Shown: piece by piece, positions 35,009 to 46,005 of the stretch
Numbering within the stretch: the first letter of the stretch is position 1
Layout of the letters: each line of letters begins with the position of its first letter
Source: Boletus sp. NGJ
Lineage: Eukaryota; Basidiomycota; Agaricomycetes; Boletales; Boletaceae
DNA: 64,000 nucleotides
Assembly: GCA_019096195.1 (NCBI GenBank)
Contig: JAGTXK010000091.1
Location: forward strand, 186,001-250,000
Reading direction: 5' to 3'
The notes under the pieces: model-generated
What the model was told of the DNA's origin: nothing
The model's database searches: none
The model's input: the letters and a program-made list of their open reading frames with translations, nothing else
Program-made: the position numbers and the translations under genes

Positions 35009-37206
35009 CGGAATGTTGGATGTACGCATCGTTGACCCACTCATGGCCTCGTGATCCCCACAGTTAACCCGTCAGACTTTTGGCTCCAGTAGGTTTGTTA
35101 CTTCCTGTGTCCACCACATAATCAGAATCGTCTTTTTCTGATCCCCTACAACGGCGAATAAGCCACGGATGGTCTGGTAAATCGTGTGGGACGGATATTA
35201 TACCCACTATGAATTTCAAAGTTCTATTTTCGCTTCGTCGAAAGGTGAGGCAAACTTATACGGTTTCATGTCCCCTTTGATGAGTGTATGTGTAAGGAAC
35301 TCGAGCGGTCTAGCTCGCACAATCTTTTAAGTACTGGTGGGCTTAGCAGTCGATTGTTCCCGTGTCGACGGGGTGATGAAGTAGGCATTCCTATTTGCAT
35401 AAGTTTGATGTAAAATAACCACGGTATATCAAGGGCACTCCGTTCATCGTTTCCGGTCAAAATTCAGTATTTTGTGTTAAGCACTCCAATGTTACGACGG
35501 ACGAATGAGTCCCTATATTTCGTGTCCATCTTGACCACGACCAGTATTGACTCCCAATGGGCGGTTTTCGACCAGAGGTCTTACTAGGGCTGCCGAATCA
35601 GACAAGTGGAACAACGGGAGTGTGTTAATCAGACACGGAAATCCAGATTCGGAGGTTTACTCACTTCCGTAGCACAGGGGTGGTGCCTTGAATTAGCTAC
35701 CAAGGTGTCAGCTACTGCAGACACTACGCCATCACTGCGAATCAAGGTTGGGCTGCAAGTTAGGCTACGCTTCGGGCTGCCGCCGTACATAAAAATCTGA
35801 ACAGCCACGTGCACAATAACGACGCCTTTGGAAGAAATCTCCTGGCGGAAAGGATCAACGAAATGTTCACCCATAGCCTCCATCTGGGTATGAATCGGAA
35901 AGATGATTGGCCTGCAGAGCATCTAGAAATGCCCGTCGCATTTGGGTGGCCAGCGGGGAGGAGGCATTCCGATCCCTTGCCGAACGAGTGATGTTCACGT
36001 TTTCACCGCCGACCGGGCTTGACTGGTCAGAAATGTTGTAGGCAGCACCTACAATGGATAATTGGAGTCAGAGAGTGTAATACGTGGCTCATCTGAGTAT
36101 CCCACTGAATCAAAGGACGGCCGTTCAATAGTCAGTACTAGTCAGTGACCAACCCTTTCGGTGGCCACTGCATTTGGTGAACCTTGGACCGTTTCAGTTG
36201 AGTTAGTAGCCAGCTCGTCGTAAAAGGTGAACCAGAACGAGACAAACCTCAGTTCTTTGCCAGAACGTAGTCAACTCGATAATGCCCGCTAACTTGAAAG
36301 AAGGGATCTGCACCATTACCTCCCTCGTGGAAGGAACTGTAAATCTCGGCGTCGGTCTGCCTCCCAACTCGTGATCCCGAATGCTGCCGTCACCCAGGTA
36401 TGTCGTGCCCTGCGGTGTCACCGTTCGGTGCTAAAAGCGCTGAAACTGGATGAATCGTCATTTATATCAGTGGGAGGTGAAGAAAGTGGCAGGGAAAAAG
36501 ATGCATACCTCTTCAACGTCAGCAGCTATGGCTCTACATCCATCAATGGTCATAGCGGCAACCAGCCCCCAAAGACGAGTCCCAGGAGTGGTGCATTACC
36601 TACCAAGAATCCCAACAGTGTCGCGTATCTCAGGTGAGTACGTATCCCAGGGAGCGGCAGAAGCCACATCAGCATCGGGGTCCAGGATATCGTTTCAGGG
36701 TGGTGCACCGTGATAAGCGAGGAGAATAGTGCGTCTCTGAGTGTCCTATGCGTCAGAGAATACGGTGCCCGACCTAGGGGGTTCACAGATCAACTTGAAG
36801 TCGACCCCCATCATAGCACACGCTATCTTTCGCCGACGCACCTGTTCAGGTTCAAATTCTCGGACTGGCTCAACATCCTCTGAGAGTTGTTTCTGTGGTT
36901 GGATCGGTGAATTGACGACGAATCCACTGTAGTGAGCAATACATACGTACCGTACGAATTGGTTGATGTGTGGATCCGTGGCTACATGCGCGAGGTCGAT
37001 GCATTGTACATCATGAGATCTTGAGAAGGGGCTCGAATATTGCGTCGAGTGAAGCTCAAAGAATAGATAATCAAAAAGAAGCAGTGAAGGATCGCACTGA
37101 CGTGCAATCAGTCGCATGTTTTCGTCGGGGGACCATCAGTGGAACTGCGTAGGACTGCACAGTAAAATTTGCATGGCTGGTAATTAAGTTGTACTATGCG
37201 ATGACA
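35009..37206. other. unassigned 2.2 kb region
   Basis: No gene recognised. Minus-strand segments look weakly coding but could not be joined: 37117-36746 has DLAHVATDPHINQF and QLSEDVEPVREFEPEQ; 36421-36203 has TYLGDGSIRDHELGGRPTP; about 36060-35890 has YNISDQSSPVGGENVNITRS. The last also has a second open frame (35922-35629). Several GT and AG sites exist, but no set gives one continuous reading with a start. It may hold a diverged or decayed multi-exon gene on the minus strand. The first ~500 bp after PRP40 looks non-coding. Confidence 0.35.
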
Positions 37207-37739
37207 CTAGTCAGAGGATAATGGTGACAATGGGAGGTTTGTGAACTGGATTGGCCCAATTCGTAGCCGGGTGTATGGATGCTTATTCTTGATAGTCTTT
37301 TGGTATCCCTTTCTCCGTTTCTTCTTAAAGACCACTTCCATTTTTCCTTTGGTGTGCTCTATTACAGTGGCCTCTACTTTGATGTGGTTGCGCGGAACGA
37401 GCGGGTCGCCTCGAAGGGTGTATTCACGTGAGCCGATCTCATGGATGTCACGGAGGTGGAGTATGTCGCCAACACGGACGTCTTTGAGGTGAGGAACGGT
37501 GAGGACGTCGCGTGGGGTTAGAATGTATTTTCTCCCGACCACCGAAGCGATGACATATTGGGACGGCTGGGAACGCATGAGGTTCAATGCGGCGGTGGTA
37601 GAACCCGGTGCGGAGTGGAAGGAGGAGGTCGCGACTTGAGACGGCATGGTCAGTAGAGTTGGAGCGGGATGACTGAATGGATGCGCTCACCTTTGGGGAA
37701 CGTCTGAGCGAGCCAACTGCGAATGCGCCAGGTCGCCAT
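37207..37739 (-). CDS. mitochondrial large-subunit ribosomal protein bL21m
   Basis: Component of the mitochondrial ribosome. Exon 1 (37739-37691) encodes MATWRIRSWLAQTFPK, an Arg/Trp-rich amphipathic leader fitting mitochondrial import. Exon 2 (37634-37207) contains the L21 fold: QYVIASVVGRKYILTPRDVL, LKDVRVGDILHLRDIHEIGS, VEATVIEHTKGKMEVVFKKK and the RNA-binding KRRKGYQKTIKNKHPYTRLR. Total 158 residues. The frame continues upstream of the intron from another ATG, but the spliced form gives the better leader. Start codons of this gene and ATP1 are 146 bp apart in divergent orientation. Confidence 0.92.
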
Positions 37740-37885
37740 GACCGAGTTTGACAATGTGACAAGTAAGTTCGCGTCGACACGCGCAGCGCCAAGGATTGAA
37801 TCGGCGATTGAAATTTGTAGTTTTCTGGTGTTAACCCGAGAATTCCCTAACTTACCTCTCATCTTTACCTTGCCTTTCCCCGACA

Positions 37886-40034
37886 ATGCACAGAATCGCT
37901 CTACGAAACTCGGCCCGTAAGGTCGCCTTGGCTGCTGCCCCCAGAGTTCGTTTCCTAACATTTCTTCCTTTCCCTCCACGTTCTAATTGGTTTTTTTTTC
38001 GTCCCAACAGAACAGCGCACTCACGACGCGCGCATACGCTACTGCCAAGCCTGGTCTGTACCTCTTGTCCCTTTATCTCAGCGCGCTGACTTGCGGACTC
38101 CCTGCGTCTGTCTTTGTCATGTCTTTCATTCAATTTACCGCATTACAGCCGCATCCGAGGTTTCTTCAATATTAGAGTCCCGCATCTCGGGTACATCCGT
38201 CGGTGGAAATGTCGAAGAGACTGGTCGTGTTCTGAGTGCGTTGACTTTGATGCTCTGAGTGTTTACCATCCTCTGAACTATTCTTCCAGGTGTTGGTGAC
38301 GGTATCGGACGCGTTTGGGGTCTTAAGAACGTGCAAGGTACAGTGTTCTCCGTTTGACCCGGACCTCAAATAATCGTTGTATGTAGCCGAGGAGATGGTT
38401 GAATTCTCTTCTGGTGTTCGCGGCATGTGTTTGAACTTGGAGGCAGACAACGTTGGTGTTTCCATCTTCGGTAACGATCGTCTCATCAAGGAGGGTGACA
38501 CCGTCAAACGAACTGGCCAAATCGTCGATGTTCCCGTCGGTCCCGGTCTTCTTGGTCGTGTCGTGGATGCCCTCGGTAATCCAATCGACGGCAAGGGCCC
38601 TATTGAGGCTGCTGAACGTCGCCGTGCTTCTTTGAAGGCTCCCGGTATCCTTCCTCGTCGTTCCGTCAACCAGCCCATGATGACCGGTCTCAAGCCAATC
38701 GACGCCATGGTTCCTATTGGTCGTGGTCAACGTGAGCTCATCATTGGTGACCGTCAAACTGGCAAAACTGCCGTCGCCATCGATACAATCCTTAACCAGA
38801 AGCGATGGAATGAGGGCAAGGACGAGGTCAAGAAGCTCTACTGTGTTTACGTTGCTATTGGCCAGAAACGCTCCACTGTTGCCCAACTTGTTAAGACCCT
38901 CGAGGAGAACGACGCCATGAAGTACTCCATCATTGTTGCTGCCACCGCATCGGAAGCTGCCCCCCTCCAATACCTCGCTCCCTTCTCCGGCTGTGCCATG
39001 GGTGAATGGTTCCGCGACAATGGCAAACACGGTGAGCAAATGAGGTTTGTGGCGTACGCCACAAAATTGCTGACATCATCGCATAGCCCTCATTATTTAT
39101 GATGACTTGTCCAAGCAGGCAGTCGCCTACCGTCAGATGTCCCTTCTACTCCGTCGTCCCCCTGGTCGTGAGGCTTATCCTGGTGATGTCTTCTACCTCC
39201 ACTCCCGTCTCCTCGAGCGTGCTGCAAAGATGAGCGACAAGTTTGGCGGTGGATCCCTGACCGCCCTCCCTATTATTGAGACCCAAGGTGGTGATGTCTC
39301 TGCGTACATTCCTACTAACGTCAGTGCCTTCAATTGTATCTTTTCCATGATCTCATCCTTTGCTTCAGGTTATCTCTATCACCGATGGCCAAATCTTCTT
39401 GGAGGCGGAACTCTTCTTCCGTGGTGTCCGTCCTGCCATCAACGTCGGTCTTTCCGTGTCTCGTGTCGGCTCGGCTGCTCAGACGTGAGTAGTTGTGTCC
39501 TGTGTTTCCGTAGTTTTCTCACTTTCCTCGTCCTCGATAGTAAGATTATGAAGAAGTTTGCCGGATCTCTCAAGCTCTACCTTGCCCAGTACCGTGAAGT
39601 GGCGGCCTTTGCCCAGTTCGGTTCCGATCTCGATGCTTCCACCCGATTCTTGCTGAGCCGTGGTTCCCGGTTGACCGAGCTTCTCAGTATGTACCCTTTT
39701 TCGCTGTGGACTTGATTATACTCACGGTCAATTTGAAGAGCAAGGCCAATACCAACCTCTTCCGATGGAGGTTCAAGTACCCATCATTTATGCCGGTGTC
39801 AACGGTTTGGTGCGTTGCTTCTGCTCCCTATGAGAGCGCAGTGTCTTATCCGTCTCTTAGCTTGATACCATTCCCGTCGACAAGATTACCCAGTGGGAGG
39901 CCGAGTTCAGATCACATTTGACCAGCTCGCAATCCCCCCTCCTCGAGGAGATCTCCGCCGGGAATGTCACACCTGAACTGGAGGCTAAAATCAAGAAGGT
40001 CGTTGAGGACCACGTTTCTTCCTTTACCTCATAG
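37886..40034 (+). CDS. ATP1: ATP synthase F1 subunit alpha, mitochondrial
   Basis: Non-catalytic nucleotide-binding subunit of the F1 head of complex V in the mitochondrial matrix. ATG 37886 starts [20 protein letters not shown], a classic presequence; exon 2 adds [14 protein letters not shown]. The body follows the family order: [61 protein letters not shown]-loop [74 protein letters not shown] and the C-terminal helical domain, ending [10 protein letters not shown]. About eight introns; the first donor appears to be GTTCGT. A long antisense frame over 38323-39039 is a codon-bias shadow. Confidence 0.97.
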
Positions 40035-40126
40035 ACAAGATGGTACACCCGCTCTGGTTTGAGGACACGTTGACATAAAAACATTTGCTTATCCTGTAGT
40101 CCTCATGTCCTGATATACCTTGGCGA

Positions 40127-40450
40127 ATGTTATCATTATTTCGCACGCGACATCTACGAACTTGGGGTGGCCAATTACGTCCTTTGCGGCGTACTACGAG
40201 CACTAGTGCCATGTTTGCGACTCCCACAACCTACGAGCCGTTGGAATGTTCTGTTTCCTACCCAAACCAGCCGCGATTGAAGAGACAGCAGCAGAACGGT
40301 CAGTGTCATAGCCTAGGTGTCCTGTGCGGTGTCCAAGCTGGTGGGGTGGTTTCTGATTGACTTGTGACTTTCGCATCTCAAGGGTGTCGATGATATTCTC
40401 GGTATCCTCGTTGAACAACAATACCGTGAGCATCAGCAAAGAGCAAACGG
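40127..40450 (+). CDS. hypothetical protein, possible mitochondrial leader (partial model)
   Basis: Not recognised. ATG 40127 opens MLSLFRTRHLRTWGGQLRPL, rich in Arg and hydrophobic residues with no acids, suggesting a mitochondrial presequence, followed by SYPNQPRLKRQQQN. A likely second exon near 40384-40450 encodes GVDDILGILVEQQYREHQQR. No splice pair joins the two in a fully satisfying phase, and later open stretches (MMFLFTIRKRLPPKTTFR at about 40540; LKLKANVPAQIRRKFKTMNE at 40683-40937) could be further exons. It sits 90 bp after ATP1. Real transcription is plausible; the model is tentative. Confidence 0.35.
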
Positions 40451-41202
40451 GTTCGTATCTGAGCACCTGCAACCAAGCGCTCGTATCGGCTGACTATACT
40501 TTGCTCCGAGCTAGCCTTTTTGATTCCGCTAAACAATCATGATGTTCCTGTTCACCATTCGGAAACGGCTCCCTCCCAAAACCACTTTCCGAAAGCCACT
40601 ACGTAACCGCTCCCCGACGTATGTGTATTGCGCATTCGTGGCGTAAAATGATTCAAGGGAGATATGCTCAGCGGCATACTACTTGAAGTCATCACGATCA
40701 GCGCGCCTCAAGCTCAAGGCGAACGTTCCCGCCCAGATCCGAAGAAAATTCAAGACGATGAACGAACTGAAGGCAGCTACCTCTGCCAGTCGCCGCCCCA
40801 ACTCCCCGACCCAGCGCCTTGAAGCCGTGACTTGTAGGATTTCTGATTTCCTGGCACACTCAAGTCGTTGGGCCATTCACCAACGATTGCATGATTCCCA
40901 TCGCCCTTTTTTCCGCAACGATTTGCAGGCGAAATGAAAAATTTGTTCCCTTGTTCAACGCCAGGTTTTCACCCACGGCTGATCTCAGTTCGTTGGTGAC
41001 GATGTGGTTGGAGTCTGGGGAACTGCCAGGTCTATATACATGTGTCTCGATCCGTGCCATAAGAATTGGATGTGGAAAAGATACAACTGAAGTGGTTATC
41101 ATGTCTCCTCGTCTTAATGTAAGGAGGGAGCTGGTGCTTCATGTATTATGCTAGGGAGATTGATCACCATATTTTGTTAAGAAAAGGAACATATGGCAAC
41201 GC
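40451..41202. other. unresolved region downstream of hypothetical gene
   Basis: Contains an 84-codon open stretch on + (40683-40937, basic) and little else. It may be exons of the preceding hypothetical gene or 3' flank. No RNA gene or repeat seen. Confidence 0.3.
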
Positions 41203-43312
41203 TCAGTCGGTGACGTCCGGTGTTGCGTCTAACTCTTCGTCTTCATCCTCATCGAACTGGTTATTCTCCTCGTCCATCGACTCTCTCAGCTATGCCAGTA
41301 CGGTCAGCTAGTCCATGAAAACATTGATGACCAACTAACCATCTCAAGGAGCTCGTGACACTCATTCAGGTGTGCCATAATGATGCCCTGACCTTCCGGG
41401 ATACTACCGTCGTGACCTATGAATTTGCCGTCTTTGCGCATGGAGTCGATTTGGTGCAGCGCTAGTTGATACTTCGGATCTCGTTAGGACATCTCATGTG
41501 TAATGCGTCAAGGGCGTACTGGGTAGAGGTCGCGAGGACTAAACGGTCCACCATGTTTGCATACTTCGTTGAGGCATTTCTTGACGGTCGAGAGCTTGTT
41601 TGCCTGGGACGGTATAAGTTGGAAGTGCCGTGTGGGGACAGACAGGCGAAATAGACACACTATGGGCATCAATTCCTCCGATACAGGCTCACTCGACGAG
41701 AGCAGCCGGTAGATGAGACCATAACATCGTCTCAAAAGGTAGAGCAAAACCTAGAGTCGCAAATTTGTCAGCGAGCAGAGAAGAAAAGAGAGGGGACGAC
41801 TCGCATATTGCCCTGGCGGACGATTTCCGTCAGCATCCACAAACTTGCCGTCGATTCTCATCTTGTCAACCTCTTGGAGACTCAGAGAGTAGCTGTATAG
41901 ATCCGTTTCCCGGAGGCTCCATCGGTGCGTGAGAACAAGGCTCTCAAGTTCGCAACGGAGCTGGCTGAGGCGGTCGTGTATTTGCTTGAGTGAACTAGCT
42001 ACGTTCTTGGATTCGTCTTGAGCCCTGATCTGCTGCAAGATTTCGAAGCAGTCTTCAAGGAGTGACGAGCATACTGCCTGTGATACAGGCACTATGCCTC
42101 CTGGTCCGAGGAATTTGCCATCGACGCGTTTCCTATCCAAATCGAGTTTATTAATTCAATCACTGTCTTGCCAGAATATCTGTGAGGTAACGAAATGAAC
42201 GGAATACTCAACGAATCGATCTTCCGAAGCTCTTCAGCCAGAGGCTTGAGTTCGGTCTTGTGTGATCCCTCCTTGGCAGCCAGAGATACTAGTTGCCGTC
42301 GCACGGTAACCAAACGCTCGTGGATGGGAATAAGCTCGACGGAGATTTCAGACAAAGAGTCTTGTAGAGACTGCACGATTGCATCTGTGGAAATCGAAAG
42401 GCGAGGTGTCACCTTGGCCTAAATGGTGCAATGCAAGCCGGATAAGAAAGAGATTTGCGCACCGCATTCGTTGAGTTGTCGTTCGAGCAATTTCGTCATG
42501 GCTTCTGGATGTTTCCCACTCTCGGCATCGTGTTGAACGATGGAGCGTAACTCTCCCAATCGGCGGTGAAATGGGGCAAGATCGGATTCGTTGTAGAGAC
42601 CTGATTCCTCCATATGGGTGATAAATTGCTGAAGCAGAGAGGGGATGGCGTCAGTATGTGTCTACATGATCGATACTGGGGCAATGACAAGAGCGTCACA
42701 TCTGCTTGAAAAGGTCAGGACTAGCAGCAACTGCGGGAACTCGAAACAGATGGAGTGAACATCCCCGGTCAAGTGTGGTTGGTGGCAGTTACCAACAAGG
42801 GGAGGATGAGAGGTCTTGTGAGATAACGCGCACTAACCCGCATGGAGGCTAATTGGGAATACACGGCAGGACATTCTTTTGTGCGACCGAGGGTTAGATA
42901 GCAGAGAGAGAGGAGAGTAAAGACATCTGCGAGGGCAGTGTCTACGCGATTGTTGTAGGTGGTGTTGTCGTCACGAATATCATTTAATTTTGTGACTGAT
43001 CTGGAGTGTTGGCGAGAGAGTGAAAGGGAGGAGGTTGGTTGTGCACGGACCTTGTTTGACGACGGCTTGGTATAGGGTTTTGACCTCCGATGGCTTGATG
43101 AAATTGGCGCGATCCCTCTTGAGGGCAGTGAGCCGGTTACGGATGCTGCGGAGGGTAAGGGTAAATACCGCAGACGAATGGCAAAAGGGGGGATGGTAGA
43201 ATACTTTATCACGGCCTCGAGGATGGGCAGTTCTGGGGGTATAAAATGGATGAGCGGAAACGCCAATGAGTACTGTTTTTTCCTCACCCTCTTGCGCGAC
43301 CGGAGCAGTCAT
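41203..43312 (-). CDS. DUF2408 family protein
   Basis: Member of a fungal family of unknown function. Exon 1 (43312-43288) gives MTAPVAQE; a GT-AG intron leads to exon 2 (43232-43169), ELPILEAVIKYSTIPPFAIR. Exon 3 starts at 43145 with IRNRLTALKRDRANFIKPSE and VKTLYQAVVKQ. Between exons 2 and 3 there is room only for a 23-nt intron (43168-43146). Later exons carry RVDTALADVFTLLSLCYLTL and helical repeats. The family motif of (M)R-DGKF-...-P-G-QA recurs, for example KRVDGKFLGPGGIVPVSQAV and KMRIDGKFVDADGNRPPGQY. The end is acidic: ESMDEENNQF, DEDEDEELDATPDVTD. Divergent from tropomyosin. Confidence 0.82.
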
Positions 43313-43502
43313 CTCAAGTTACTAGTAACTTGTCAGGATCGTCCAAGCGAAGCACCTGATATGATCACAAAAGGCAAGGTCGCTTTTCGCACGGCTGCTG
43401 AGCACGTCTATTTAATCGCGTCCAGTCCCAACGTCGACCTCAACCGCTCGCTTCCCTCCGACATCATCATCAACAAAACCCTTTGCTCAGCCCGCCAATA
43501 CA

Positions 43503-44146
43503 ATGGAAAAGATCAAAGAGGTATCTCGTCCCTCGTCCTCTCTGCTCTCGCTCATCGCACCGTTCAGAAAATGAACGCGATCCGCGCAGAGGCAGACAAT
43601 GCCGTCACTCGCGCAGAAGTAGCAGAAGTCAAGAACAAGCAGCTTGAGCAGCAGCTCCTCGAGAAAGAGCAGAACATTACCTCTCTCAACGTCCAGATCG
43701 CACGTATCGAAAAGGAACTCGAGGCCACTGAAGAGAAGCTCACCCAGGCCAAGTCTGCCCAAGAAGATGGCGAGCACTCAAAGACCACAAACGACAGCCT
43801 TGCGCGAAAAATCGTGCTGCTAGAGGAGGAACTTGACGCAGCCGAGAAGAACGTCAAGGAGACAACCGAGAAGTGCGCCGTCTCCGACACTTGTTATCCA
43901 CGAGATCTGTCGCTGATCGCGTCTCCAGACTACGACAGGTCGATGTCAAGGCTGAGCACTTTGAGCGTCAGGTCCAGCGCGCAGAGCAAGAGCGTGACCA
44001 GTGGGAGCAAAAGTACGAGGTATGGCTCTTGCGATCTGGTCGCATGGCATTGTATCACATGTTTTTCTTTCTAGGAAATACTTGCCAAGTACAAGGCTTC
44101 GCAAGCTGAACTGGATGAGCTCATGAAGAGTATGGAAGGCATCTGA
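43503..44146 (+). CDS. tropomyosin (Cdc8/Tpm1-like)
   Basis: Coiled-coil dimer that stabilises formin-made actin cables and the contractile ring. Exon 1 (43503-43520) encodes only MEKIKE; exon 2 from 43568 continues KMNAIRAEADNAVTRAEVAE. A heptad pattern runs unbroken: VKNKQLEQQLLEKEQNITSL, LEEELDAAEKNVKETTEK. A small intron (donor GTGCGC, acceptor before actacg) restores LRQVDVKAEHFERQVQRAEQ. The last intron precedes EILAKYKASQAELDELMKSM and EGI. Length is about 160 residues, as in fission yeast Cdc8. The short first coding exon is typical of fungal tropomyosins. Confidence 0.93.
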
Positions 44147-44477
44147 ACAATAGTCACTAGTCATCTCTCATCCTTTCTTGCATCTACTCATCTCGCTTCC
44201 TTGAGAACCTACAGTCGGATCATCTGCAGCGACTTCATAGTTTGTACACCTACCTCTCCGTCCCTACACTCTTTTTAATTTACCGTCATGGAATTAACGA
44301 ATCAAAGCTTTATTCACTGGAAATCCGGCCGAACCTGACTTTCATTATCACTCGCATCTACACTCTCCCGCATCGCTAGTGGCACACCTCTGGCAACGTG
44401 GCTCCTTTATAATGAGTACAAGCTAGAATGCAGTTAACCATGAGCCAGTGTTTGAGCACGTGAGGGTTGGCGTGCGT
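44147..44477. other. convergent 3' intergenic region, 331 bp
   Basis: Lies between the tropomyosin stop (+) and the MsrB stop (-). AT-richer than its neighbours, as expected for two terminators; no other feature seen. Confidence 0.5.
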
Positions 44478-45127
44478 TTACTGCTCGTGGAAGTTCAGCG
44501 AAATAGAGTTGACACAGTGACGCTCATCGGCTGCCATCGCTCGTTAGTCAGTGGATCAAACCGATGATAATGCAACTCACTGGGTGTAGAGAACCCTTCA
44601 CCTTTGAAAACGTGCCCCAAGTGCCCACCACAAGCAGTACAGTTGATCTCGGTTCTGACCATACCGTGTGTCCGATCCTCGTGCCGGCTCACCGCACCAG
44701 GAATGGCTGCGATCTACAATTAGAGACCAACCACGATGGTCGGACAGCAGGCGTTACCATCAAAGAAAGCAGGCCATCCGCAACCACTCTTGAACTTGGT
44801 GTTACTCTTGTAGAGGGGTGTCCCACAGCCAGCGCAGGCGTAGACACCTTCCCCACTATGGTGTTCGTATTTACCAGTCCCTGGAGGCTCTGTCCCTTTC
44901 TGACGTAGAATCCTGAACTGTCCCAATGTCACCCCGAATTCACGTCAGTGCCCTAATAACGCGACCGCGCTTGTACATACCTGCTGAGGTGTGAGTATCG
45001 CACGCCATTCAGACTCGGATTGGGTCTTTGGCTCGACCATTCTCGTGGTGGAGTGGTAAAATGGACGCAGATGAGTGACGGGACGGTAGCCTGTGGAACA
45101 GCGGTGTAGTATTCGAACGAACATCAT
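44478..45127 (-). CDS. peptide methionine-R-sulfoxide reductase MsrB
   Basis: Repairs methionine-R-sulfoxide in oxidised proteins using thioredoxin. The first ATG (45127) gives [20 protein letters not shown], a probable mitochondrial leader; an internal in-frame Met ([20 protein letters not shown]) would yield a cytosolic form. Later exons encode [40 protein letters not shown] and [20 protein letters not shown]. Zinc-binding pairs CAGC and CTAC are present. The last splice restores the catalytic Cys block [16 protein letters not shown], ending at TAA 44478-44480. Four exons; all conserved MsrB motifs are intact. Confidence 0.93.
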
Positions 45128-46005
45128 CACGGACGGGCGGATGAGTCATAACCAAACTCGTCCGCTCCTCTTCCCAACAAGGAAGGTAGTGTTCGAGCAG
45201 ACAATGCACTGGCAGTTACCGTGAACTCTGCGATAAAATCTATGCTGGCTACCACCAAAAATACCGAGCACCAGGCCACAGCTGCTACGGTGGAACTGCC
45301 AGTGTCTGACTCTGGCAGTGGCGCACCTGCCCAAGTGTGCCTAGTATTGACATGTAAGAGTACTACTATACTAATGGTACCCACGACCGCTAAACAACGT
45401 CTTGGGATCAACAGAAATATATACACCGTATTGGGAATATTCACGAGCCATGCAACTTGAAGTCGGCACAAGCCTGACTGCATAATCCATGTAGTACCAG
45501 CTCGTAGTGACTACGTTTGGCACCACGGGCGTTGCGCTTACCGACTCGCTGATTTCGGGGTCTTTTATCTCCTTTATTGGAGTGGTAGCTTGGGACGTTG
45601 ATCTTGGTCCAAACAGCTGGAGAGGCGTCTGGTGACCTTGAGGCGGCCGGTTGGACTCGTTGGACTCGTCGAGTGCGACCACGCAAAAGTGGCACAATCC
45701 GTGATGGTCGTCGGCACTATCTGTTTTTCCCGAGGAAATTCAAGATACCAGGGCGGAGAATTGTATGGTTCGTTCCTATTGGAGAAGCATGAACTGTGTA
45801 ACAAGTCAAAAACGAGTGTCGACCGGATAGTAGTTCGTCTACTAGTAATTTATAGAATGAAATATCATACGCTCTGACACATATAGACATGCGAGATTGC
45901 AAGCAAGTATACTTGAAGCTTGAAGGCTTGAAGTATTTGTGCAGTAACTGTGAACCCGGGGAGGCGATTGGGCCGGCGCGAGCACGGCAAGCGGAAATTC
46001 TCGCC
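45128..46005 (-). other. unassigned region with weak minus-strand coding signal
   Basis: Minus-strand open stretches: 45804-45574 (YLEFPREKQIVPTT, CATFAWSHSTSPTSPT), 45697-45371 (VVTTSWYYMDYAVRLVPT, YSQYGVYISVDPKTLF) and 45483-45127 (VAAVAWCSVFLVVASIDFIA, a possible membrane segment). A strong GTAAGC donor lies near 45535. I could not join them into one protein and recognise no family. Could be a small membrane-protein gene or a decayed one. Confidence 0.25.

Noticed and set aside
38323-39039. 238-codon minus-strand open frame
   Set aside because: It lies antisense over the most conserved ATP1 exon; strong codon bias there leaves the reverse strand open. No family resemblance.
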